Assembly (NCBI RefSeq): GCF_014196765.1
Contig: NZ_JACIEE010000007.1
Coordinates: 1-64,000 of the forward strand
Source: Mycoplana azooxidifex
GTDB taxonomy: Bacteria; Pseudomonadota; Alphaproteobacteria; Rhizobiales; Rhizobiaceae
Direction: 5' to 3'
DNA length: 64,000 nt
Shown: positions 28,341 through 36,753 of the stretch, in pieces
How positions within the stretch are numbered: position 1 is the first letter of the stretch
Layout: every line of letters starts with the position of its first letter
Translations under genes and position numbers: made by a program
The notes under the pieces: model-generated
Databases searched by the model: none
What the model saw: only the letters and a program-made list of their open reading frames with translations
What the model was told of the DNA's origin: nothing

Positions 28341-30059
28341 ATGACCGAGACCGCCGCCGACATGGACCTGCGCCTTTCGAAACTGGCAGAGGGTGGCGTC
28401 GACGTCGTCATCCTGGGGGCCGGCGTCAACGGCGCGGGGCTCTTCCGCGATCTGTGCCTGCAGGGTGTCACCTGCCTGATCGTCGACAAGGCCGACTTCG
28501 GCTCCGGCACGAGCGCCGCACCCTCGCGCCTCATCCATGGCGGCCTGAAGTATCTGGAGACCGGGGAGTTCGGGCTGGTCGCCCAGTCGACGCTGGAGCG
28601 CAACCTGCTCCTGAAGAACGCGCCGCACTGCGTCGAACCGCTGCCGACCTTCATTCCGGTCTTCTCCTGGACGCGCGGGATCTGGGCAGCCCTTCGCACG
28701 CTCTTTGGCTCGACCATCGCGCCGCGCAGCCGCGGGGCCGTGCTCATCAAGATCGGGCTGGCGCTCTATGATTTCTACGGCTCGCGCAACCAGGTGATGC
28801 CGCGCCACCGGCTCCTGCTGCGCAGGCGAGCGCTTGCCGAAATGCCGAAGGTAACACCCGATATCGTCGCCGGCGGCATCTACTACGACGCAAAGATCAG
28901 CCGGCCGGAACGCCTGGTGTTCGAGCTGGTCGCCGATGGGATTGCTGCGAATCCGAACACGGCTGCGCTGAATTTCACCTCGCTCCGCGCCGCCGAGGGC
29001 GGTAACCTGACCTTCCAGCGTCCCGATGGGAGCACGCTGTCCGTCAGCCCCAAGCTCGTCGTCAACGCCGCCGGCCCCTGGATCGACCGGGTGAACGAAA
29101 CGCTCGGCGCGCCCTCCCACCTGATCGGCGGAACAAAGGGGTCGCATATCCTGCTCGACCATCCGGAACTGGTGAAGAGCCTCAATGGCCACATGATCTA
29201 TTTCGAGGCCGACGACGGACGTATCTGCCTCGTCTACGACTATCTCGGCCTGGCGCTCGTCGGATCGACCGACATTCCCAGCGACGATCCCGACAATGTC
29301 CGCTGCGAGGAAACCGAGACGGCCTATTTCCTGGAAAGCCTCGCCTCGCTGCTGCCCGCCCTTTCCTTCAGCCGGAGCCAGGTTGTCTACAGCTACAGCG
29401 GCATAAGGCCCCTGCCGGCCTCCGACGCCTCCGCGCCCGGCCTCATCAGCCGGGATCATTCCGCACCGGTGCGGGAGCCCGAGACAGACCGCCCCTTCGC
29501 CATCATCTCGCTCGTCGGCGGCAAGTGGACGACGTTTCGCGGCTTTGCGGAGGAAGTCGCCGACACGATCCTCAAGCGGCTGCAGCGCCCGCGCGACAGG
29601 TCGACCCGCGACCTCGCCATCGGCGGCGGAAAGGACTTTCCCTCCGGACCGGCGGAGCGGGCCGAATGGGCAAGAGAGGTCGCGCTTCAGACGGGTCACC
29701 CTCAAGAGAGGGTAGAGGAACTGCTGTCCCGTTACGGAACCACCGCCCTTTCCATCCTGTCGCATCGATCGCCGCACTCGGATCAGGAGCGGCTGCCGGA
29801 TGCGACCGGCTACAGCCTTGCCGAGATCGACTGGATCGCGCGCAACGAGAGCGTCGTGCACCTGGGCGATATCGTGTTCCGGAGGACGACGCTGGCGATC
29901 CTGGGCGCACTTACGGCCGCCGATCTCGCAGCGATTGTCGCAGTCGCCGGGGCGGCACTCGGGTGGACCATGGAACGCAGGGCCGAAGAGCTCGAGGACG
30001 TTGTCCGGACGCTCGAGCGCTATCACGGGCTGAAGCTGAAGCTGGAGCCGGCGGCATGA
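28341..30059 (+). CDS. GlpD-like FAD-dependent polyol-phosphate dehydrogenase
   Basis: 572-residue member of the glycerol-3-phosphate dehydrogenase family, about 70 residues longer than EryB. FAD motif GAGVNGAG is at residues 26-33, followed by GTSAAPSRLIHGGLKYLE, VNAAGPWIDRV, GGTKGSHILLDHPEL, STDIPSDDPDNVRCEE and GGKWTTFRGFAEEVAD. It probably oxidises the product of the adjacent kinase at the membrane. It converges on dhaL, with a 69-base gap that holds only weak dyads. Glycerol-3-phosphate itself as substrate cannot be excluded. Confidence 0.88.
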   Translation: MTETAADMDLRLSKLAEGGVDVVILGAGVNGAGLFRDLCLQGVTCLIVDKADFGSGTSAAPSRLIHGGLKYLETGEFGLVAQSTLERNLLLKNAPHCVEPLPTFIPVFSWTRGIWAALRTLFGSTIAPRSRGAVLIKIGLALYDFYGSRNQVMPRHRLLLRRRALAEMPKVTPDIVAGGIYYDAKISRPERLVFELVADGIAANPNTAALNFTSLRAAEGGNLTFQRPDGSTLSVSPKLVVNAAGPWIDRVNETLGAPSHLIGGTKGSHILLDHPELVKSLNGHMIYFEADDGRICLVYDYLGLALVGSTDIPSDDPDNVRCEETETAYFLESLASLLPALSFSRSQVVYSYSGIRPLPASDASAPGLISRDHSAPVREPETDRPFAIISLVGGKWTTFRGFAEEVADTILKRLQRPRDRSTRDLAIGGGKDFPSGPAERAEWAREVALQTGHPQERVEELLSRYGTTALSILSHRSPHSDQERLPDATGYSLAEIDWIARNESVVHLGDIVFRRTTLAILGALTAADLAAIVAVAGAALGWTMERRAEELEDVVRTLERYHGLKLKLEPAA

Positions 30060-30128
30060 ACGTACACGGCGGTCTCCGGCAGCCTGCCTGTGCGGCCGCC
30101 GAAAGCACCGTATGCCGCTCGCGGGCCA

Positions 30129-30770
30129 CTACGCCTCGGCGACGAACTCCGCCATCCGCCTGATCAGGAAGTAGCCGACGGTCGCTCCCGCGTCCTGCAG
30201 GCCGATCGTCTTTTCCTGGAAGGCGGCGGCCTTGCCGTGTTGGGCGAGCATGGACTTCGTGGCCTCGAGCGCCTGTTCGGCCGCAGCCGAGGTCGCAGCC
30301 AGCGCCTGTGCCAGCGATGCGCCAACCGCGGCTTGCGCCTCGAGCGTCACGGCAATCGGATCGAGGACGTCGAGCAATGTCTTGTCGCCGACCTTGGCCT
30401 TGCCGCGCTCGGCGACGCCATCCCGGAATGCGCGCCAGAAGGCGGCGATATCGGCCGTCCCCAGCGCGTCCCTGCCCTCGACCGCCTTGCTCGCCCGCAG
30501 GAAGCCGGTGGCGGTCAGGGTGCCCATTGTCGACGGTGCGGTCCGGGCCATCGTCGCGCCCGCGGTCCGCAGGAGTTTGGAGATGCCTGCCGCCTCGCCT
30601 TCGACTTCCAACGCCTCGGCGGCGGCGGCGAAGGATTTGCTCATGGTGATGCCGAGGTCGCTGTCGCCGACCTTGCCGTCGAGCGAGATGAGGAATTCGC
30701 GCTGCTGGGCGAACAGCGCCTTCCACGCCTCGAACAGACGGATAATGTCGGAAGCCGTGATCCTATCCAT
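30129..30770 (-). CDS. dhaL: Dihydroxyacetone-kinase-type subunit L (DhaL-like)
   Basis: 213-residue all-helical ADP/ATP-binding subunit. The metal-binding Asp triad of DhaL is present as Asp31, Asp36 and Asp38 in LDGKVGDSDLG, but the His that normally follows (GDxDHG) is Leu39. STMGTLTATGFLRASKAV and GDKTLLDVLDPI are further DhaL landmarks. The frame is open far upstream, but ATG 30770 begins the domain. It follows dhaK by eight bases. No DhaM phosphodonor gene is in the window, so an ATP-dependent kinase acting on a triose or tetrulose is plausible. Confidence 0.88.
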   Translation of the reverse strand: MDRITASDIIRLFEAWKALFAQQREFLISLDGKVGDSDLGITMSKSFAAAAEALEVEGEAAGISKLLRTAGATMARTAPSTMGTLTATGFLRASKAVEGRDALGTADIAAFWRAFRDGVAERGKAKVGDKTLLDVLDPIAVTLEAQAAVGASLAQALAATSAAAEQALEATKSMLAQHGKAAAFQEKTIGLQDAGATVGYFLIRRMAEFVAEA

Positions 30771-30778
30771 GATCGGCC

Positions 30779-31780
30779 TCAACCTGCCAGGTGCTTGAAG
30801 AAGGGCGTATTCGCAGGCGCTGAGACCAGCCGGTCGAGCTCCTCGTCGAGATGCAGGATCGAGACGGAGGCGCCGGCCATTTCCATCGAGGTGGCGAACT
30901 CGCCGACCCAGACGTGCCTGGCGGTGACGCCGCGCTCCTCCAGCAGTTGCGAGACGCGACGGAAGAGAATGTAGAGCTCTTCCATCGGCGTGCCGCCGAG
31001 GCCGTTGACGAGGACGGCCACATCGTCGCCGCGCTTGTAGTCCTGCTCGGCGAAGATGCGCTCCATCATTTCGTCGATGACCTTGTCGGCCGGTGCGAGC
31101 TTCTTTCGACTGATGCCGGGTTCGCCATGGATGCCCATGCCGATCTCCATCTCGTCCTCGCCGATCGAAAAGGTGGCGTGACCGATTTCCGGCACCACGC
31201 AGCTGGACAGCGCCACGCCCATCGTGCGGGTCCTGAGACGCGCCTTGTCCGCCAGACGGGTCACCTCGTCCAGCGACAGGCCCTCGGCGGCAGCGGCGCC
31301 GGCCGCCTTGTAGACGAAAAAGATGCCGGCGACGCCGCGGCGCTTGTGCTCCTCGCCGACGACGGAGGAGGCGACGTCGTCGTTGCCGACGACCTGCCTG
31401 ACCTGGATGCCGTCGAGATCGGCCAGTTCGGCGGCCATGTCGAAATTGATGATGTCGCCGCTGTAGTTCCCGAAGATGTAGAGAACGCCGGCGCCCTGGT
31501 CGATGTGCCTGGTGACCTGATACATCTGCTCGGCGCTGGGCGACTGGAAGACACCCCCAACCGCAGCACCGTCCAGCATGCCGTCGCCGACATAGCCCAG
31601 GAACAGCGGCAGATGGCCCGAGCCGCCGCCGGTTGCGATCCCGACCTTGCCGGCCTTGACCTTGCTCGTGACGAGGCATCGCTTGTCGTCTGCCGCATAG
31701 GTGACGGCGGGATGGGCCTTGTAGATCCCCTCCAGCATCTCGTCGACGAAATTGTTCGGTTCGTTCAGAAACTTCTTCAT
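30779..31780 (-). CDS. dhaK: Dihydroxyacetone-kinase-type subunit K (DhaK-like)
   Basis: 333-residue substrate subunit. The residues that bind and activate the ketose lie at the same numbers as in E. coli DhaK: His56 (GGGSGH), Asp109 (GNYSGD) and His218 (MGIHGEPG), the last forming the covalent hemiaminal with the substrate. It acts on dihydroxyacetone in the classical enzyme, while relatives phosphorylate D- or L-erythrulose in tetritol catabolism. It sits directly downstream of a CUT2 transporter and less than 20 kb from eryH and eryI, which makes erythrulose an attractive substrate. Confidence 0.92.
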   Translation of the reverse strand: MKKFLNEPNNFVDEMLEGIYKAHPAVTYAADDKRCLVTSKVKAGKVGIATGGGSGHLPLFLGYVGDGMLDGAAVGGVFQSPSAEQMYQVTRHIDQGAGVLYIFGNYSGDIINFDMAAELADLDGIQVRQVVGNDDVASSVVGEEHKRRGVAGIFFVYKAAGAAAAEGLSLDEVTRLADKARLRTRTMGVALSSCVVPEIGHATFSIGEDEMEIGMGIHGEPGISRKKLAPADKVIDEMMERIFAEQDYKRGDDVAVLVNGLGGTPMEELYILFRRVSQLLEERGVTARHVWVGEFATSMEMAGASVSILHLDEELDRLVSAPANTPFFKHLAG

Positions 31781-31802
31781 GGGTTCCTCTTTGAAGTAAG
31801 GC

Positions 31803-32837
31803 TTATTTCTTGCGCTGGCGGGTGACGAAGAAGGCGGCGGCCAGCAGGATGAAGCTGCCCACGACGAGCCGCTGCCAGGTACTGGGAATACCCACCATCA
31901 CCAGCACGCTGTTGATCACGACGATCAGCAAAACGCCCAGGATGGTGCCGAGCACCGTGCCGGTGCCGCCCGTGATCCGCGCGCCGCCGAGCACGACGGC
32001 GGCGATCACGTTGATTTCCGTTCCGACCAGGTCGAAGGGATTGGCCTGCCGGTTGGCGCAGACGTGGATGATGCCCGCAAGCCCCGCAAGCGCGCCGGCA
32101 TAGCCGAACAGGAAGATGTGCACGGTGCGCAGGCTGTAGCCGAGGCGGCTTGCAATGTTGGCGTTGCCGCCGACGGCGAAGATCGCGCGCCCCATCAACG
32201 TGCGGTTCAGGATCCACCAGGTGACGAAGGCCGCGAGCGGAAGGAACAGGAAGTAGACCGGAAGGGTGACGATAGCGCCATTGGCGGATTCGAACTGGAA
32301 GAGCGGCATGCGGCCGAAGGCGCCCATCTGCGGCGGCAGCGACATGATCCACACCGTGCCGATGAAGGAGAGCAGGAACCCGCGGAACAGGTATTGCGTG
32401 CCGATGGTGACGATCAGCGAGGGAACGTTCAGGTGATGGACCAGCAGCCCGTTGATGATGCCGAGCAGCGCGCCGCCGCCGATCGCGACCAGCATGATGA
32501 CCGCCATCGGCATGCCGGGGAAATGGTTCAGCACCAGCACCGTCAGCGAGTACATGGTGAAGGCTGCGATCGCCGTGAAGGACACGTCGATGCCGCCGGC
32601 GGCGAGAATGATGAAGACGCCCAGCGCGAAGAGCCCCATCACCACGCTTGCGCGGCCGATGTCGATGAGCGTCGAGGGCTGCAGGAAGGCGGGGTTGATG
32701 ATCGCGACGATCACGCAGATCGCAACCAGCAGCATGAAGGTGATCGTTTCCGGCCTTCTGCGGACGAGTTCGCCCAGGCTGAAGGATCGGCCGGCGGAGG
32801 CGCTTTCGGAGAGCTCGTCGATCCGTGAAGTGCTCAT
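31803..32837 (-). CDS. CUT2 ABC transporter permease
   Basis: 344-residue RbsC/RhaQ-like permease with many hydrophobic segments. The family signatures ILAAGGIDVSFTAIAAFTMY and GRAIFAVGGNANIASRLGYS are present. The ATG at 32837 overlaps the ATPase stop by four bases (32834-32837). It is the second of two unequal permeases in this operon, so the channel is probably a heterodimer, as in rhamnose (RhaPQ) and Lsr transporters. Read on the minus strand with dhaK and dhaL downstream. Confidence 0.9.
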   Translation of the reverse strand: MSTSRIDELSESASAGRSFSLGELVRRRPETITFMLLVAICVIVAIINPAFLQPSTLIDIGRASVVMGLFALGVFIILAAGGIDVSFTAIAAFTMYSLTVLVLNHFPGMPMAVIMLVAIGGGALLGIINGLLVHHLNVPSLIVTIGTQYLFRGFLLSFIGTVWIMSLPPQMGAFGRMPLFQFESANGAIVTLPVYFLFLPLAAFVTWWILNRTLMGRAIFAVGGNANIASRLGYSLRTVHIFLFGYAGALAGLAGIIHVCANRQANPFDLVGTEINVIAAVVLGGARITGGTGTVLGTILGVLLIVVINSVLVMVGIPSTWQRLVVGSFILLAAAFFVTRQRKK

Positions 32838-34387
32838 TGAACGGCCTCCAATTTCGATGTCAGCATTGCCTTGTAAAGCTGGTCCTCGGTCGACTGCCCG
32901 GCGTCGACCTCGGCGACGACGCGACCGCTGTTCATGATCAGGATGCGGTCCGCGTTCTGCAGCAGTTCCGGCAGGTCGTCGCTGACGATCACAAGTCCCA
33001 TGCCGGCTTCGGCCAGGGACTGGATCGCGCGATAGATCGTGTCCTTCGAGCCCACGTCGACGCCCACAGTCGGGCCGTGCAGCACGAGCAGCTTCGGGGC
33101 GATGCTGAGCCAGCGGCCGATCAGGACGCGCTGCTGGTTGCCGCCGGAAAGGGCGCCCACCGGCAGGTCCAGGTTCTTCGTATTGAGGCGCATCTCTTCG
33201 GAAAGGCGTGCGGCGATCGTGCGGCCCTCGTTCCTGTCGATGACGCCGAAGGCATTGCTGAGCCTGCTCAGGATCAACGCGATCTCGTTCTCGAGGATCG
33301 ACTTGTCCAGGAAGAGTCCCTCGGCGAGGCGATCCTCGGGCACGTAGCCGATGCCATGGGCAATCGCGTCAGCCGGGCGGCGTATTGCAAGACTGCGTCC
33401 GTCGAGCGTCATCGCGCCGCTGCTCGCCGGTTCGACACCGGTGATGGCCATGGCAAGCTCGTTGCGTCCGGAATCGGCAAGGCCGGTGATCCCGAGGATC
33501 TCCCCCTTGCGAACATTGAAGCTGATGTCCTTTACACCGGGCGCGGAAAGCTTCGAGGCCTCGAAGAGGACAGTGTCGGAAGGCTTGCCGGTCCGGTAGC
33601 GCTCCGAACCGATGGAGCGGCCGGTCATCAGCTCGGCGAGCTGTTTCTTGGAATAGTCCTCGATCGGTCCCTGGGCGACGCACTGGCCGTCCCGGAAGAC
33701 GACAGCGTGACCACCGATGCGATAGCACTCGTCGAGCTTGTGGGTGACGAACAGGACGGCGACGTTCTCGGCGCGCAACCGCTCGACGACGCGGACAAGG
33801 TTATCCACCTCCCGCCGGGTGAGCGAGGTCGTCGGCTCGTCCATGATGACAAGCTTGGCGCGCGTGGCGATAGCGCGCGCGATGGCGACGAGCTGGCGGG
33901 CGGCCAGCGGCAGGTCGGAGACCGTGGTGCCGAGGAAGAAGCGATCCGTCGGCAGGCCGACGGCAGCGAGCGCCCTTTCGGCGGTCTGCCTGAGGCGTGC
34001 ACGGTCGAAGAGGCGGGCGAGGCGCCCGTTGGCGGCGACGAGTTGCTCGTTCAGCGCCACGTTCTCGGCGACCGTGAGGTTCGGAAGCAGGGACAGATCC
34101 TGGTAGACCGTCTCGATGCCGGCGGCCAGCGACTGGATCGGGGTGAGCGCGGAATACGTCTGGCCGTCCAGCACGATCTCGCCCGCGCTCGGCTCCAGCG
34201 CGCCGGACATGATCTTGATGACGGTGCTCTTGCCGCAGCCGTTCTCGCCAAGCAGGTGGTAGGCCTGGCCAAGTTCGAGCGTCAGCGAGATGCCGCGAAG
34301 GGCATGCACGCCGCCGAACCATTTCTGGATGTCCCTGAGCTCCAGGAACGGACCCGGGCCGTTCCCGCTGTTATCTTTCGCCGACAC
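32834..34387 (-). CDS. CUT2 ABC transporter ATP-binding protein (two NBDs)
   Basis: 517-residue RbsA/RhaT-like ATPase. NBD1 is intact, with Walker A GENGCGKST and Walker B VIMDEPTTSLT. In NBD2 the Walker A is degenerate (GLADSGRNE), LSGGNQQRV is present, but Walker B reads LLVLHGPTVGVDVG, with HG where the usual DE pair stands. This site is therefore unlikely to hydrolyse ATP. The start is the GTG at 34387, seven bases after GAGGG; there is no ATG near the domain. A hairpin separates it from the binding-protein gene upstream. Confidence 0.9.
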   Translation of the reverse strand: MSAKDNSGNGPGPFLELRDIQKWFGGVHALRGISLTLELGQAYHLLGENGCGKSTVIKIMSGALEPSAGEIVLDGQTYSALTPIQSLAAGIETVYQDLSLLPNLTVAENVALNEQLVAANGRLARLFDRARLRQTAERALAAVGLPTDRFFLGTTVSDLPLAARQLVAIARAIATRAKLVIMDEPTTSLTRREVDNLVRVVERLRAENVAVLFVTHKLDECYRIGGHAVVFRDGQCVAQGPIEDYSKKQLAELMTGRSIGSERYRTGKPSDTVLFEASKLSAPGVKDISFNVRKGEILGITGLADSGRNELAMAITGVEPASSGAMTLDGRSLAIRRPADAIAHGIGYVPEDRLAEGLFLDKSILENEIALILSRLSNAFGVIDRNEGRTIAARLSEEMRLNTKNLDLPVGALSGGNQQRVLIGRWLSIAPKLLVLHGPTVGVDVGSKDTIYRAIQSLAEAGMGLVIVSDDLPELLQNADRILIMNSGRVVAEVDAGQSTEDQLYKAMLTSKLEAVQ

Positions 34388-34438
34388 GTCGGTATCCCTC
34401 GTGAATTGACACTGGCCGCGCCGATGGCGCAGCACGCG

Positions 34439-34471
34439 CGGCCGGGGCGCTCGCGAAGAGCGCCCCGGCCG
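34439..34471 (-). terminator. Attenuator hairpin after the CUT2 binding-protein gene
   Basis: Perfect 14-base arms (CGGCCGGGGCGCTC at 34439-34452, complement at 34458-34471) around a five-base loop. The hairpin begins 15 bases past the binding-protein stop and ends 51 bases before the ATPase start. It probably protects or partly terminates the upstream transcript. Confidence 0.7.
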
Positions 34472-34486
34472 TCTAGTGGGGAGCGA

Positions 34487-35497
34487 CTAGAACAGGAAGT
34501 CCTTGTAGGTGGCCTTGTCGGCCAGGACCATGCCGTTGCCGATGACGAGCAGGCCTTCGCCGGCTCCCTTCTTGACGGCGACCTTGTTGTAGCCTTCGAC
34601 GCCGAGGTCCATGCCGTCGGTCACTTCCTTCTTCTCCAGCAGGAGCTTGGCGACGGCATTCATGGCCATGCCGGCCTTCTGCGGATCCCAGAAACCGATG
34701 GCGGTGATCGCGCCGGATTCCAGCAGATCGGCCGAGGGATTCGGCAATCCGGTGCCGACGAGGCATACTTTGCCTGTCAGGCCGGCTTCGTCGATCGCGC
34801 GGCCGACGCCGAGCACGTCGTTGCCGGCAGACGTCTGGAAGCCCTTGATGTCGGGATGCTTGCGCAGGATTTCCTTGGCCTTCTCATAGGTGCCGTTGGC
34901 ATCGTCGAAGGATTCGTTGTTCGGATCGACGAGCTGCATGCCGGAATACTTCTTGGCATTCTCCTCGCCGGCACCGACCCACTGCATGTGCGTCCGGCTG
35001 CCAAGCGAACCGACGAAGGTCGTCCACTTGCCTTCCTTGTTCATGCATTCGGCAAGGCGCTCGTTCAGTGCCGAGCCGTAGTCGGCGTTGTCGAACGCCT
35101 CCACGTCCGCCTGGGTGTTGACCTGGTTGTCGGCTTCATGGGTGACGACGACAATGCCGCGTTCCATGGCCCGCTTGAACGTGCCTTCGAGTACGGCAGG
35201 GTCCATCGGCACGACGGCGAGAGCATTGACGCCCTTGGCGACGAGATCCTGGATGATCTGCAGCTGCTGCGCGGAGTCGGCGGTGGCCGGGCCGCTCTGG
35301 CTTGCGTCCACGTCCGCATTTGCCTCGGCGAAGGCTTCGACGCCGGTATTCATGCGGTCGAACCACGGAATCCCGCTGATCTTCACCACGGTGGCGATGA
35401 CGGGCTTTTCCTGCGCCAGCAGCGTGCCGACCGATCCGGTAAGCAGCGCGGCCGCGACGGTAGTGCCGGCCAGAAACTTCTTGGAAAGTGTTTTCAT
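34487..35497 (-). CDS. CUT2 substrate-binding protein (RhaS/LsrB-like)
   Basis: 336-residue periplasmic binding protein. The signal peptide MKTLSKKFLAGTTVAAALL... precedes the mature EKPVIATVVKISGIPWFDRMNTGVEAF. The ligand cleft segments resemble rhamnose and AI-2 binders: QIIQDLVAKGVNALAVVPMD, THEADNQVN and VGTGLPNPSADLLESGAI. A GGAGGAGAAA ribosome site lies upstream of ATG 35497. The operon lacks rhamnose or LsrFG enzymes, so neither ligand is supported. A small polyhydroxy ketone or polyol delivered to DhaKL fits the context better. Confidence 0.88.
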   Translation of the reverse strand: MKTLSKKFLAGTTVAAALLTGSVGTLLAQEKPVIATVVKISGIPWFDRMNTGVEAFAEANADVDASQSGPATADSAQQLQIIQDLVAKGVNALAVVPMDPAVLEGTFKRAMERGIVVVTHEADNQVNTQADVEAFDNADYGSALNERLAECMNKEGKWTTFVGSLGSRTHMQWVGAGEENAKKYSGMQLVDPNNESFDDANGTYEKAKEILRKHPDIKGFQTSAGNDVLGVGRAIDEAGLTGKVCLVGTGLPNPSADLLESGAITAIGFWDPQKAGMAMNAVAKLLLEKKEVTDGMDLGVEGYNKVAVKKGAGEGLLVIGNGMVLADKATYKDFLF

Positions 35498-35521
35498 TTT
35501 CTCCTCCACATTAGATCTCCC

Positions 35522-36553
35522 TCAGTTGTCTTGCTTCGGCGCATGAGGGATCGGCACCGAAGGAATGGGCTGCCCCCTGGCGGGAAACAGGAAGCCGGTG
35601 AGGTCGTATCGACCGACCGCCAGGAAGGCGAGAAGCAGCAGGCCCCAGGCGAAATCGCGCACGAAATTGGAAAGGCCGCCGAAATTGAGCAGGCTGGACA
35701 TCAGCTGCAGCGCCACCGCGCTCAGCACCACGCAGACCACCCGCCCGTAGCCACCCTCCGGCTTCACCCCGGCCATGACGACGATCAGGATGGCGATCAG
35801 AAGGTAGGAGCTGCCGTAGTCGAACTTCACGTTGACGTTGCGCGCGGCGATGATCACGCCCGCCAGTCCCGAAAGCGTGCCGCTGATCGCATAGGTGGCG
35901 ACCAGAACGCCGGTCCTGGGAAAGCCCGCATAGACCGCGGCCTTCGGATTGGTGCCCATCAGCATCAGCCACAAGCCGTATGGAGTGAACTTCAGCGCCG
36001 CCGCGATCAGGCCGGCCGCGATGATGAAGATGAGAAAGCTGATCGGCACCGCCAGGAACATGTCGTTGCCGATGCTGGAGAGCAGCGCCGGGCTGCCGAC
36101 CATGACGGCCTTGCCGCCCGAAACGACGACGGCGAGCCCCATGAAAGCCATCTGCGTGCCGAGCGTGCACAAGATCGGCGTGATGTTCAGCTTCGAGATC
36201 AGCAGGCCGTTGATCACGCCGCCGGCACACCCGATCGACACCGCGGCGAAGATGAACGCCAGGCTGAAGACCGTCTCGCTTTCCGAAACAGAAAGGAAGG
36301 ACGACACGATCACGGCGGAAAGAACGCCGGAGAGGTTGGCAAGCGCGATGCCGGAAAGGTCTATCCCGCCATTGCCGGCGCACATGGCGAGCATGACGCC
36401 GATCGCAAGCAGGCCGATTTCAGGCAACTGGCTTGCCATGGACTGAAGATTGAAAAGCGAAAGAAAGGTGCCGCCGGAAATGATGGCGCCAAGAACCAGC
36501 AGCAGGCCATTGATCGCAACGAGCATGACCAGCTGCCCGCCGGTTTTCTGCAT
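35522..36553 (-). CDS. CUT2 ABC transporter permease (first of two)
   Basis: 343-residue RbsC-like permease with about nine hydrophobic segments. It opens with LVMLVAINGLLLVLGAIISGG and includes LAMCAGNGGIDLSGIALANLSG, the family ligand-channel signature. It pairs with the permease encoded at 31803-32837. First gene of the transporter-dhaKL operon, starting 17 bases from a TTTACTAAA repressor box and divergent from the LacI-type regulator. Confidence 0.9.
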   Translation of the reverse strand: MQKTGGQLVMLVAINGLLLVLGAIISGGTFLSLFNLQSMASQLPEIGLLAIGVMLAMCAGNGGIDLSGIALANLSGVLSAVIVSSFLSVSESETVFSLAFIFAAVSIGCAGGVINGLLISKLNITPILCTLGTQMAFMGLAVVVSGGKAVMVGSPALLSSIGNDMFLAVPISFLIFIIAAGLIAAALKFTPYGLWLMLMGTNPKAAVYAGFPRTGVLVATYAISGTLSGLAGVIIAARNVNVKFDYGSSYLLIAILIVVMAGVKPEGGYGRVVCVVLSAVALQLMSSLLNFGGLSNFVRDFAWGLLLLAFLAVGRYDLTGFLFPARGQPIPSVPIPHAPKQDN

Positions 36554-36569
36554 GGTCTCCTCCTCCCAT

Positions 36570-36599
36570 GTTTACTAAACAAGCGCGAGCTTTACTAAA
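36570..36599. promoter_or_regulatory. LacI-type operator boxes O1 and O2
   Basis: GTTTACTAAAC at 36570-36580, a perfect dyad about a central base, and a second copy of the core TTTACTAAA at 36591-36599, 21 bases (two helical turns) away. They lie 16 bases upstream of the permease start. The same 11-mer recurs at 36700 before the LacI gene. Confidence 0.7.
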
Positions 36600-36699
36600 G
36601 GATTAGCAAAGCAAATTCGGGAACGCAAGCCTGTTTTCGATGAATCCTGGTTGCGAAGTCGTCGGTTTTGGCCTAACTCTCGCCACATATTGCAGATGC

Positions 36700-36710
36700 G
36701 TTTACTAAAC
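36700..36710. promoter_or_regulatory. LacI-type operator box O3
   Basis: A second exact copy of GTTTACTAAAC, 43 bases upstream of the LacI-family gene and 130 bases from O1. Paired distant and adjacent copies suit repression by looping and autoregulation. Binding by the neighbouring LacI protein is inferred from position. Confidence 0.7.
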
Positions 36711-36753
36711 TTCTTCGCGTCTGCAGCAAAATCTGGGAGCCGTTCGGGGACGC

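Noticed and set aside
25792-30059. The second kinase and GlpD-like genes as a recent duplication of eryA and eryB
   Set aside because: The proteins differ throughout, including lengths (511 against 516 and 572 against 503) and most motif flanks. They are distant family members, not a recent copy.
31803-36553. An AI-2 (Lsr) uptake system, suggested by the LsrB-like binder and FGGY kinase nearby
   Set aside because: LsrF, LsrG and LsrR-type partners are missing from the operon, and dhaK/dhaL are attached instead. The resemblance is a family-level one shared with rhamnose and other CUT2 transporters.
32825-36598. An uninterrupted plus-strand reading frame of about 1,250 codons opposite the CUT2 transporter genes
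   Set aside because: It is antisense to four well-recognised genes. GC-rich codon use commonly leaves the opposite strand open, and the translated protein is low-complexity (Arg, Asp, His, Gly) with no domain.
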